Notes under the pieces: generated by a model | The model's input: only the letters and a program-made list of their open reading frames with translations | What the model was told of the DNA's origin: nothing | Database searches by the model: none | Shown: positions 55,236-64,000 of the stretch, piece after piece | Position numbering within the stretch: position 1 is the first letter of the stretch | Layout of the letters: each line of letters starts with the position of its first letter | NCBI RefSeq assembly: GCF_963082655.1 | Contig: NC_081554.1 | Coordinates: forward strand, 40,446,354-40,510,353 | Reading direction: 5' to 3' | Length of the DNA stretch: 64,000 nt | From: Stomoxys calcitrans | Taxonomy: Eukaryota > Arthropoda > Insecta > Diptera > Muscidae | Position numbers and translations under genes: made by a program

Positions 55236-55465
55236 ATAAACTGAAATAAATAAAATAAATAAATAAAATAAATTGAAATAAAATAAAATAAAATAAAATA
55301 AAATAAAATAAAATAAAATAAAACAAAATAAAATAAAATAAAATAAAATAAAATAAAATAAAATAAAATAAAATAAAATAAAATAAAATAAAATAAAATA
55401 ATACAAAATAAAATAAAATAAAATAAAATAAAATAAAATAAAATAAAATAAAATAAAATAAAATA
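55236..55465. repeat. (AAAAT)n pentanucleotide array, ~230 bp
   Basis: A nearly pure AAAAT array with a few interruptions (AAACAAAAT, ATACAAAAT). It ends exactly at the TA where the next mariner element begins. Confidence 0.95.
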
Positions 55466-56193
55466 GAGAGTGATTTTTTAGCTATTATCTTTTCGTGTTT
55501 TGTTTCACGGAAGTTCAGTCTATAATTTATTATAACGAACAACAACGTTTTATAAACGAACAACGCTTGCAAGTAATTGAATTTTATTATCGAAATGCGT
55601 GCTCTGTTAAGAGCAGAATTTTCGATTTTGGAGTGAAGATCAGCCAGAAGCATTACAGCTACCAATGCATCAAGAAAAAGTCACAGTTTGGTGCGGTTTA
55701 TGGGCTGGTGGCATCATTGGACCGTACTTCTTCAAAGTTGATGTGAATCGTAATGTAACTGTGAATGGTGAGCGCTACCGTGAGATGATATCAAATTTTT
55801 TTTGCCCAAAATGCAAGAGCTAGACTTGCATGACATGTGATTTCAACAAGACGTTACCACATGCCACACAGCACTCGTAATAATATATTTATTGAGAGGC
55901 GAGTTTGGCGTACAATTTATTTCACGTTGAGGACCGGTCAATTCACCCCCTACATCGTGCGATTTAACTCCTTTAGACCATTTTTTGTGGGGCAATGTTA
56001 AAACTCATGTCTATAAAGATAAGCCCCCTTCAATTGACGCATTGTTGAAAAGTGTATGCCATAATTGCACTAAGCGGAAATAATGAAATAATCTTCAAAC
56101 ATTAAATTGTATGAACCGTACTATCGATTTCATCCATTTTTCTTAATTTTTTTTTTTGAAAAACTTTTTTGTAGCTCTTAAAAAATCACCCTT
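55466..56193 (+). mobile_element. DD41D mariner element with both ends, internally deleted
   Basis: Ends GAGAGTGATTTTTTAGCTA and AGCTCTTAAAAAATCACCCT are inverted, with TA at 55,464-55,465 and 56,194-56,195. Inside, broken frames give the N-terminus (INEQRLQVIEFYYRNACSVK), a deletion junction, then FWSEDQPEALQLPMHQEKVT-like sequence, CGLWAGGIIGPYFF, QELDLHDM, FNKTLPHAT-like sequence and CDLTPLDHFLWGNVKTHVY. The second catalytic Asp region is damaged. This is the parental architecture for the palindromic MITEs, which keep only its 5' end and a piece of the core. Confidence 0.87.
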
Positions 56194-56196
56194 TAC

Positions 56197-56640
56197 TACA
56201 AGTAAAAGCGTGCTAAGTTCAGACAGGCCGAATCTTATATATCCTCCAACATTGATCGCCTTTGTCAAGTTCTTTGAATGACAAATATATTTGAGCTATA
56301 TCAAGTTCCTAAAAAATTTCAGGCAAATCAATAATGAATTGCCCCATTCAGAGGCTCAGAAAGTCAAATTGGGAGATCGGTTTATATGGCAGCTATATCA
56401 GGTTATGCCTCGAATTGTACCATACTTATCACAGTTGTTGGAAGTAATACCAAAACATCACGTAAACACTTTCAGTCAAATCGGATAAAAATTGCTCTCT
56501 CTAGAGGCTTAAGAAGTCAAGACCCAAGATGGATTATATATGGCAGCTATATCAAAATTTCAAGCGCCTAGCATTACCCCTTCGAAAGTTAACGTGCTTT
56601 CGAAAAACGGAGGGATGGATAGACGGCCAACGAAAAATTC
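56197..56640 (-). mobile_element. DINE-1-like element, subfamily C, short
   Basis: ACAAGTAAAAGCGTGCTAAG, damaged hairpin (TTCAGACAGGCCGAA), ATATATCCTCCAACATTGAT, about two units, CAAGCGCCTAGCATTACCCC and a degenerate (GTCY) tract. It begins 3 bp from the end of the DD41D element. Confidence 0.8.
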
Positions 56641-57714
56641 GTGCATTGAAAAGAACAGCAAGTATGAAAGATGTTGTACTTGGTTAGTGTCGTAATCACA
56701 TTGTAAACACATTTTTGTGATTAATTCGATATAAATACGGCGGCCTACCTATGTACGGCCCAAGTTATGGAGATTTCACCGATTTATATTTAATATGGAC
56801 AAGTTGCCTTTACTTGAGAATAAATTGAATTCTACTCTTTACCACACTTCATTATATATCTAATGACGATATAAGGTTTACAGACCAGTCTTTGATGTTC
56901 TATTACTTTCCTCGATAGGTTTGTATATAAATCACACACTTGCTTCCTGACAGAATTTTAGAGCACTCATTTAGTTCAAGGAAAACAGATTTGGGTGAAG
57001 AGTTTTATGAAGATTTTTAAATATTCTCTTTATAGTTATCAACTTAATACTTAAAACAAAAAATCCTATGATAAGAGGAGTGAAACATTAACTGAACTAC
57101 TAGACACGTATATTTACAGTGAGCGCCAGATTAGGTTACGCTAAACAGATCATTGTTCCAGAAAGAAACTTTTTTACCTATTAAAAGTAAATTTAAATAG
57201 CGATTTAAATAGCGGATTGCCTGCAAGCGGGATTTGGTTTCAATTCCCACCAAAGGTTTTGGTTTGTCGCTTCTATGGTATCAGTATGAACAATATTTCT
57301 CTAAATGATTCTGATTACAGACTATGATTACAACCTAACCTAACACTACTCCAGGTTTCATTGTCGCAGTCGTTAACAATGTAACTTATTTTCGTTTTAT
57401 TAATTCATACTCTAAAGTTTTATCAATGTTTATTATCACTGTTTAAATATGTTTGCTTCATTGTTGGGCCAGCCTTTTTTTTCTAACTAAGTTAGTAGCT
57501 AACAATAATGTTCTCATAAACATTTGACTCACTGCAAATTGAAGTCAGTTTATCTTAATTGTGACATGAACGAGATTTATTAATTGTTAACTGACAGTTA
57601 CTGATTGTAGAACATTGTGGTTACAAATAGATAATATTGTCGATTAAGAACTTTAATTTCAGAGGATTTTTTGTAACATTTGAGGTGGCAATAATAGAGA
57701 TATTATATTGTAAT
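56641..57714. other. Unique sequence
   Basis: About 1.1 kb with no recognisable gene or repeat. It ends with ATTGTAAT (57,707-57,714), the left target duplication of the hAT-type element. Confidence 0.45.
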
Positions 57715-57927
57715 CAGTGTTGCCACTCAAGAAAATTATTTCCTACCAAAATTTAAGAAAAATCCTACCAAATCCAACCAAGGCCTACCAAAGTTCTACC
57801 AGCCAAAAATGTTGTATATGTTTCTATATACACCACTGAAGAGTTTGCCATTGTACTGTTCCATTGGCAACACATTAAATTTTACATTTTCAACCATACA
57901 AAATATACATATGGGATATTCGTTATA

Positions 57928-58165
57928 TTGGGTTGCCCAAAAAGTAATTGCGGACTTTTTAAAAGAAAGTAAATGCATTTTTAATAAAACTTAGAATGAA
58001 TTCTAATCAAATATACTTTTTTTACACTTTTTTTTCTAAAGCAAGCTAAAAGTAACAGCTGATAACTGACAGAAGAAAGAATGCAATTACAGAGTCACAA
58101 GCTGTGAAAAAAATTGTCAACGCCGACTATATGAAAAATCCGCAATTACTTTTTGGGCAATCCAA
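57928..58165. mobile_element. Mariner-derived MITE, copy 4
   Basis: 238 bp, ends TTGGGTTGCCCAAAAAGTAA and TTACTTTTTGGGCAATCCAA, TA at 57,926-57,927 and 58,166-58,167. It lies inside the hAT-type element. Confidence 0.92.
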
Positions 58166-58768
58166 TATTTAAAGACGATATAGACATGTCCGACCGTCCG
58201 TTTGTTGAAATCACTCTATTACATAAAGTTGAAGTATGGCCTATATCTTGAGATCACGAAGTCGACATATTTTTGCACCATTTTTGCCGTTACCGTAAGT
58301 TGCATACAGCCCTCAACATCTGAGTATGTATCAGATCTGAACATATTTGTTTGCAGCTGCCATATAGCCCTATTTTCCGATTGAAGCCATTGAACAGATG
58401 AATTTTGAATGCACGAGAGTCACATTTCTTACCCAGCATTTATGAAATTTGGAAGAGATCCCTTAACACTCGTACCAGTTACAGTCAATATCAGAACCTA
58501 CACCCTTTAGTAAATGTTGAAGCAGTGAGAAGCCATGTAACACTACTTGGCCACTCAAAATCTGCATTCTTAACGAATACACACACACACATAAGAATAA
58601 TGTTGAAAAAAAAACAACTTTTGTCGAAAAAACAAACACGAAATTTGTTTATATTCCTACAACAATTTATTTTGAATTGCGACGACTCAAAGTACAAATT
58701 TGTTGTTGAAAGGCACTCTTTGCAAGCCAACATATAACAACAGCAACAATGTGTCCATAAGCAAAACA
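58166..58768 (+). repeat. DINE-1-like B-type scrap and unique sequence
   Basis: 58,175-58,450 has GACATGTCCGACCGTCCGTT, GTTGAAATCACTCTA, CATATAGCCCTATTTTCCGA: a 5' (GTCY)-like tract and one core remnant. An (AC)n run lies at 58,578-58,592. The remainder is unassigned. Confidence 0.5.
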
Positions 58769-59243
58769 AACAAGTAAAAGCGTGCTAAGTTCGGCCGGGC
58801 TGAATCTTTTATACCCTCCACCATGGATCGCATTTGTCGAGTTCTGTTCCCGGTGTCTCTTTTTAGGCAAACAAAGTAAAGGAAGTGATAAAAGAAAATA
58901 ATTGCTATGCTATTGGAGCTAAATCATGTTATGGTCAGATTCGAACCATAATGAAATGAATGTTGGAGACCATAGTAAAAGTCATTGTGTAAAATTTCAG
59001 CCAAATCGAATAAAAATTGCACCCTTTATGGGCTCAAAAAGTAAAATAGGGAGATCTTTTTATAGGGGAGCTATATTAGGCTACAGACCGATTCAGACCA
59101 TATTAGACACGTATGTTGAAGGTCATGTTGTACAAATTTCATCCAAATCAGATAATAAATGCGCCCTATAGAGGCTCAAGAAGTCAAGATCCCAGATAGG
59201 TTTATATGGCAGCTATATCAGGTTATTGAACCATACATAACGC
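58769..59243 (-). mobile_element. DINE-1-like element, subfamily C, 5'-truncated
   Basis: AACAAGTAAAAGCGTGCTAA, hairpin TTCGGCCGGGCTGAA, TATACCCTCCACCATGG, then about two units with GCGCCCTATAGAGGCTC. It is cut by the next element. Confidence 0.84.
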
Positions 59244-59245
59244 AT

Positions 59246-60004
59246 CGGCCGGGCCGAATCTTGGGAACCCACCACCATGGATTCTGCTAAAAATTTATAC
59301 AAAATAAATTAAGTTGAAGGGCATAATTTTATTCTACATACCAAACTTTAGTCGAACCAACAAAAATTAAAGCTTCTAGGAACCGAACAAGGATAATCGA
59401 GAGACCGGTTTGCATGGGAATCATATCGGGTTATAGACTGACTTAAGTCGTATTTGGCACAGTTGGTGAAAGTCGTAACAGAGTACAATGTGCAAAATTC
59501 CAGCCAAATCGGACAAAAATTGCGGCTTGTAAGGGCTTAAGAAGTCTATCGGTTTATATGGGAGCTATATCAGGATATAGACCGATTCGGGCCGCACTTG
59601 CCACAGTTGTTGGAAGTCATAACAGAACACCACAAGCAAAATTTCAGCCAAGTCGGAGAAAAATTTCGGCTTCCAGGGGCTCAAAAATCAAATCGGGAGA
59701 TCGGTTTATATGGGAGCTATATCAGGTTATAGACCGATTTGGACCGTACTTAGCACAGTTGTTGGAGGTTATAACAGAACACCGCAAGCAAAATTTCAGT
59801 CAAGTTGGATGAAAATTGTGTTTTCCAGGGACTCAAGAAATCAGCTTTATGCGTGATTTCGACGGACGGACGGACGGACATGGCTTGATCGAACCAGAAT
59901 GTCGAGACGATCCAGACTATATGAGGTCTCAGATAAATATTTCAAGGTGTTACAAACAGAATGACTAGATTAGTACACCCCCATCCCATGGTGGTGGGTA
60001 TACA
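59246..60004 (-). mobile_element. DINE-1-like element, subfamily A, near-complete
   Basis: Begins inside the hairpin (CGGCCGGGCCGAATC). CCCACCACCATGGATTCTGC is followed by about three units, GACGGACGGACGGACATGG, CAGACTATATGAGGTCTCAG and the end CCCATGGTGGTGGGTATAC. The arms CCCACCACCATGG and CCATGGTGGTGGG are exact complements. The extreme 3' terminus is missing. Confidence 0.86.
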
Positions 60005-60424
60005 AAATTTTTGACCGGCCGGGGGATCGTATGCTGGGTTCGCCAGTACTTAATGGCATGGGAGGCTACATGGCAGTACGCGTATTTCAACAACTAACTC
60101 AACATAATAATTTGTTGAAAATCCAAAAAAATCAATTATTTTATGTGTCAAGGCTCTACAAACCTACTTCAACAAATAAAGCTTCAATTCAATACTAAAA
60201 TTCGTTGAGACTTTAAAGTTTCACATAAAAATTAGGTAGTTGATTTTTTCTCAGAGTTGTTATTTCTGTGCAAAATCGACAAGAAGTGAAATAATTTTGA
60301 GTTATCCGCGGCAATTTTTTAAGCAATTAAGTTGATATTTATATGTTGGAAAAACCTACCCAAAATTGAGGACAGCCTGCCGACCTACCAAGAGAATAAA
60401 AACCTACCAAAGACGGCAACACTG

Positions 60425-61790
60425 ATTGTAATCATGATCTACATACACAAGTGTGAAGCTGTTTAAATATTTGCATACCCACCATCATAAATGATCCAAA
60501 GGTTGTATAACATCTATTCTAAGAGAAGATAATTTGGAAGATCGAGCCCATAATTCACAGGTAGGGGGTATATGTTGTCAAGATATAGTACAAATAGTTA
60601 ACAGGGGTTAGTTTCATTCAATTTTCGGAGATATGTGATTTAGCAGGGCCAATAAGCATTTATCCAGCCATTATTTGTAGTCGGTTAACGGATGATGTTG
60701 GGTTCAATTTCGATGAGCTTTGTATATCACACTGTATATACATATGAGAGAAACTCTAATACAACTTGTCACTTCAATTAAAACCAAAAAACCAAATTTT
60801 GATTGATTGCCTTTAAATATTTCCTTGTAAGGAAGCTACTGGCTTAAAGTTTTGTTAATAAATTAATATCTGCTTATAAATTAGTATCATGTTGTGTCAT
60901 AATCTGTTCCATGAATTTAAATAAATTTTCATTTAATTTATTATTTCATATTTTTTTTTTCTATATACATATGCATGTAAGTGCGACATCCATAGAAACC
61001 ACATAGGGTGCTAACACTTATGCATGCACATAAATTTTATTTATTTAATTTTCTGCCAAATGTAATTTATCACAACGCCATTATAGCGATTATAAATATT
61101 TTTTTGCTTTTGGAATAATTAAACCAACACTGCCACAGTGGTGATGGCGGGATGGTGGCGCTTGTTGTTGATGTTGTCCTTCAAGTGTGGCCATAAACTT
61201 TCCAAATTGAGTTGCCATCAAAGAGATGGAGAAAATAAAATTCCAAATGTACATGGAGTGAACAATGGATGATACATACATATCACCCATCGAAAATACA
61301 AAATTCGTTTCCTGCAACTTTGTAGCTGTGTATTTCGCATTTTTCTTTGTGTATGATATCTTTCTCAACACCAAAGCAAGGATAAAGCTCTAGTCCTCCC
61401 AACCCAATGTTCTGGAGTTGGGGGGTAAAAACGCGTTACGCACCTCATTGGCGCCACTTGGGTGATAAATTATTTTTCATTTCTTGGCATTAAACTGAAA
61501 TGGTTTTTTTGTTTGAGTGTGCGTATTTTTTTTGCATTGATACTCGTTGTTGCATTCAACATTTTGTTGTGAATTTCTCACAATTTGCAACAAATTAAAT
61601 TAAATGATATTTCAGGCTATATTGGTAGAGTTTTTCCTTCCAAGTGACCATGAAATGGCAGAAATGGATTAGAGGGATAATTTGAATGGAAATTTCCCTA
61701 TACAGTTTGGTTAAGTGCAATGTAATGGTTGTGAGCAGGGTTACCCTAGAGATATGACAGAAAGGGGCAAATAAGGAAATTAAAAAAAAT
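60425..61790. other. Unique sequence
   Basis: Starts with the right copy of the hAT target duplication. No transposon is recognised. A weak orphan ORF lies at 61,090-61,374 on the minus strand. Confidence 0.45.
61090..61374 (-). CDS. Orphan ORF of up to 94 codons (doubtful)
   Basis: A minus-strand open frame in unique DNA. It has two hydrophobic stretches around SSIVHSMYIWNFIFSISLM, then a Gln/His-rich end (GQHQQQAPPSRHHH) of the kind often seen in fly coding sequence. An internal Met (MGDMYVSS) is a possible start. No family is recognised and no splice sites stand out. The Gln/His part may simply be a CAA/CAC-rich microsatellite. It could be a fragment of an exon or chance. Confidence 0.2.
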   Translation of the reverse strand: MVLRKISYTKKNAKYTATKLQETNFVFSMGDMYVSSIVHSMYIWNFIFSISLMATQFGKFMATLEGQHQQQAPPSRHHHCGSVGLIIPKAKKYL

Positions 61791-63442
61791 TAAAAGGTGT
61801 TAAGTTCGGCCGGGCCGAACTTTGGATACCCACCACCTCGGGTATATATGTAAACCACGTTTCATCAAAATCCGGTGAAAATTCCATACCTTAAGTCTTA
61901 TGATTATAAATGCCCTTTATTTGGGGCCAAGACTTTAAATGGAGATATCGGTCTATATGGCAGCTATATGCAAATCTTCATCGATCTAGACCAAATTGCA
62001 GAAATATGTGGAGGGGCTAAACTCTCTGTACCAAATTTCGTCAACATCGGATAATAAATGCGCCTTTTATGGACCCAAAACCTAAAACCGAGAGATCGGT
62101 CTATATGGCAGCAATATCCAAATCTGGACCGATTTGGGCCAAACAAACACAACTCACTGCTCCAAATTGCGGCGACATCGGGCAATAAATGCACTTTTTA
62201 TTGCCCTAAAACCGAGAGATCGGTCTATATGGCAGATATATCCAAATCTGGACCGATCTGTGCCATAATGCAGAAGTATGTCGAGGGGCTTAATATAACT
62301 CACTGTCCCAAATTTCGGCAACATCGGACAATAAATGTGGCTTTTATAGGCCTAAGACCCTAAATCGGAGGATCGGTCTATATGACAGCTATATCCAAAT
62401 CTGAACCGATCTGAGCCAAATTCACAAATGATGTCGAAGGGCCTAACACAACTCACTGTCCCAAATTTCAGCAAAATCGGATAATAAATGTGGCTTTTAT
62501 GGACCTAAGTTCCTAAATCGGAGGATCGGTCTATATGGCAGCTATATCCAAATCTGGACCGATCTGAGCCAAATTGACGAAAGATGTCGAAGAGCTTAAC
62601 ACAACTCACTGTCCCAAATTTCAGCAAACTTGGATAATAAATGTGGCTTTTATGGGCCTAAGACCCTAAATCGGAGGATCGGTCTATATGGCAGCTATAT
62701 CCAAATCTGGACCGATGTGGGCCAAATTGACGGAGGATGTCGAAGGGCCCAACGTAACTCACTGTCCCATATTTCAGCAAAATCGGATAATAAATGTGGC
62801 TTTTATGGGACTAAGACCTTAAATCGGAGGATCGGTCTATATGGCAGCTATATCCAAATTTAGATCGATCAGAGCCAAATTGACGGAGGATGTCGAAGGG
62901 TCTAACACAACTCACTGTCCCAAATTTCAGCAAAATCGGATAATAAATGTGGCTTTTATGGGCCTAAGACCCTAAATCGGAGGATCGGTCTATATGGCAG
63001 CTATATCCAAATTTGGACCGATCTGGGCCAAATTGACGGATGATGTCGAAGGGCCTAACACAACTCACTGTCCCAAATTTCAGCAAAATCGGATAATAAA
63101 TGAGGCTTTTATGGGCCTAAGACCCTAAATCGGAGGATCGGTCTATATGGGGGCTATATCAAGATATAGTCCGATATAGCCCATCTCCGAACTTAACCTG
63201 CTTATGGACAAAAAAAAAAAAACAATCTGTGCAAAGTTTCACCTCAATATCTCTATTTTTAAAGACTGTAGCGTGATTTCAACAGACAGACGGACAGACG
63301 GACGGACATGTCTAGATCGTCTTAGATTTTTACGCTGATCAAGAATATATATACTTTATAGGGTCGGAAATGGATATTTCGATGTGTTGCCAACGGATTG
63401 ACAAAATTAATATACCCCCATCCTTCGGTGGTGGCTATAAAA
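61791..63442 (-). mobile_element. DINE-1-like element, subfamily B, full length
   Basis: TTAAGTTCGGCCGGGCCGAA (perfect hairpin), TACCCACCACCTCGGG, about nine B-type units. Unit landmarks GAGGATCGGT at 62,521, 62,674, 62,827 and 62,980 are spaced exactly 153 bp. Then TTAACCTGCTTATGGACAAA, AACAGACAGACGGACAGACG, AAGAATATATATACTTTATA, GATATTTCGATGTGTTGCCA and CCTTCGGTGGTGGCTATAAA. Confidence 0.9.
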
Positions 63443-63524
63443 ACTAAAAAGCGTTAACCTGCCATAAGAGTTTAGGTTAGGTTGAAAAGAGGATGAGGAT
63501 ATAAGCCCACCCCCTAACCTAACC

Positions 63525-63890
63525 TCGAAAAAGAAAATAAAAGCTGGAATTTCGTGGTGCTTAGCAAATCCCTAATTGTTTTCCATACCACGCCCTTTAA
63601 TTGGTTTACGACTTGGTATTGCGTCCACACCTAAGTTCCGCTGTCTGTTAACCGCGAAAGCCGGGTAATGACATAGGAACTGCTCGAACGTCTCATAATC
63701 TTCCCCGCATGCCCTATACATGTTATCACTTGCCACACCGATTAGGTATAAGTGTGCTCGTAGTCCTATGTGTCCTATTATGAAACCGATAGCTTTACTG
63801 ACCTCTTGCTTGCTTCCTTTCAGTAATTGCCTCGTCTTTTCACAATCCGCATCTTCCCCAAGGCTTTTCGTCGCCCTGCCGACCATGACA
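63525..63890 (-). pseudogene. Non-LTR ORF2 C-terminal tail
   Basis: The minus strand is open for about 104 codons: MVGRATKSLGEDADCEKTRQ, LLKGSKQEVSKAIGFIIGHI, GLRAHLYLIGV, YRACGEDYETFEQFLCHYPA. It is the same Cys/His tail (CxxC-like, then CHYPAF) as at 11.2 and 29.2 kb. The reverse transcriptase part is absent. TTAGGTTAGGTTG-type sequence at 63,473 lies on its 3' side. It is interrupted near 63,890 by a SINE. Confidence 0.78.
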
Positions 63891-63894
63891 CCCT

Positions 63895-64000
63895 GGAGGC
63901 CACCGTTACGCAGAGGTTAGCATGTCCGCCTAAGACGCTGAACGCCTGGTTTCGAATCCTGGCGAGACTATCAGATAAAAATTTTTAGCGGTGGTTTTCC
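63895..64000 (+). mobile_element. tRNA-derived SINE, cut by the window end
   Basis: GGAGGCCACCGTTACGCAGA (A box with one change), B box TTTCGAATCC, and CGGTGGTTTTCC at the last bases. The remaining body is outside the window. Confidence 0.88.

Larger units (their letters stand above)
57715..60424. mobile_element. hAT-type element with perfect 8-bp target duplication, carrying nested elements
   Basis: The 10-bp inverted ends CAGTGTTGCC (57,715-57,724) and GGCAACACTG (60,415-60,424) are perfect, and ATTGTAAT flanks both sides (57,707-57,714 and 60,425-60,432). An 8-bp duplication with a CAGTG-type end is characteristic of hAT transposons. Both subterminal regions carry repeated CCTACCAAA-like motifs (about four within 57,747-57,803, about three within 60,352-60,412), possible transposase-binding sites. 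No hAT transposase is visible. The interior holds a mariner MITE, a B-type DINE-1-like scrap and two further DINE-1-like elements, so the original element was probably under about 1 kb and non-autonomous. Confidence 0.88.

Noticed and set aside
55057..55665. 202-codon minus-strand frame rich in Phe, Tyr, Leu and Ile
   Set aside because: It is a translation of the (AAAAT)n microsatellite and its flanks.
61791..63442. CRISPR-like array
   Set aside because: The repeats are contiguous 153-bp units without unique spacers, in a eukaryotic transposon.
63473..63530. TTAGGTTAGG-type sequence as telomeric repeat (also at 11,108)
   Set aside because: Only one or two units, located at the 3' side of non-LTR tails; flies also lack TTAGG telomeres.

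Overview
This is a gene-poor, repeat-dense piece of an AT-rich insect genome. The transposon set (DINE-1/INE-1-like Helentron derivatives with the (TA)n and (GTCY)n signature, DD41D and DD34D mariners, jockey/LOA-type non-LTR elements, a tRNA-derived SINE) points to a fly, most likely a calyptrate or muscid. That assignment is inferred from family resemblance, not from a marker gene. No complete host gene is visible. The best host feature is one spliced first coding exon at 24,514-24,592, with its 5' UTR, encoding a signal peptide. Two orphan ORFs in unique DNA (13.8 kb and 61.1 kb) are weak candidates.

About twenty DINE-1-like elements dominate the window. Each has a 5' block (TATACCC subterminal repeat, GTATACTAATC, (TA)n, (GTCY)n), a core of tandem units and a 3' end with a hairpin around TTCGGCCGGGCCGAA, ending TTACTTGTTT. 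Three subfamilies are diverged in sequence (called A, B and C here) but share an exact 153-bp core unit. Strand is given in the DINE-1 convention (hairpin end = 3'). A second tandem-core family (called G here; G-rich, units of about 110-155 bp, internal CTTTCATTTGAGTCCCATAT) occupies parts of 10.9-12.7, 21.9-23.9, 25.0-26.8 and 50.4-52.9 kb.

Layout: 0-3.1 kb, mariner relics and a SINE; 3.8-10.9, DINE-1-like arrays, SINE, Tc1 relic, palindromic MITE; 10.9-12.7, G family interrupted by a non-LTR tail; 12.9-14.2, unique; 14.4-18.6, DINE-1-like, non-LTR tail, SINE, DD41D relic; 18.6-20.2, unique; 20.2-23.9, DINE-1-like then G; 24.0-24.9, unique with the exon; 25.0-30.4, G, a 5'-truncated non-LTR element and a mariner MITE; 30.9-34.8, DINE-1-like; 35.4-36.3, unique; 36.3-43.4, DINE-1-like, a ~840-bp near-perfect hairpin made from non-LTR sequence, palindromic MITE, SINE; 43.9-48.8, SINE, non-LTR element with a SINE inside, DINE-1-like; 49.2-54.3, palindromic MITE, G, DINE-1-like with mariner MITE; 55.2-57.7, pentanucleotide array, DD41D element, DINE-1-like, unique; 57.7-60.4, a hAT-type element with a perfect 8-bp target duplication carrying other elements; 60.4-61.8, unique; 61.8-64.0, DINE-1-like, non-LTR tail and a SINE cut by the window edge.

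The elements interact through nesting. MITEs land in the TA tracts of DINE-1-like copies, SINEs sit in DINE-1-like, G and non-LTR copies, and one SINE occupies the same place in at least two G copies. The most notable signals are the fixed 153-bp period, a CTCF-like motif in each intact subfamily C unit, near-identical 607-bp palindromic MITEs, the long hairpin, and the hAT element. All transposon reading frames seen are broken or incomplete.
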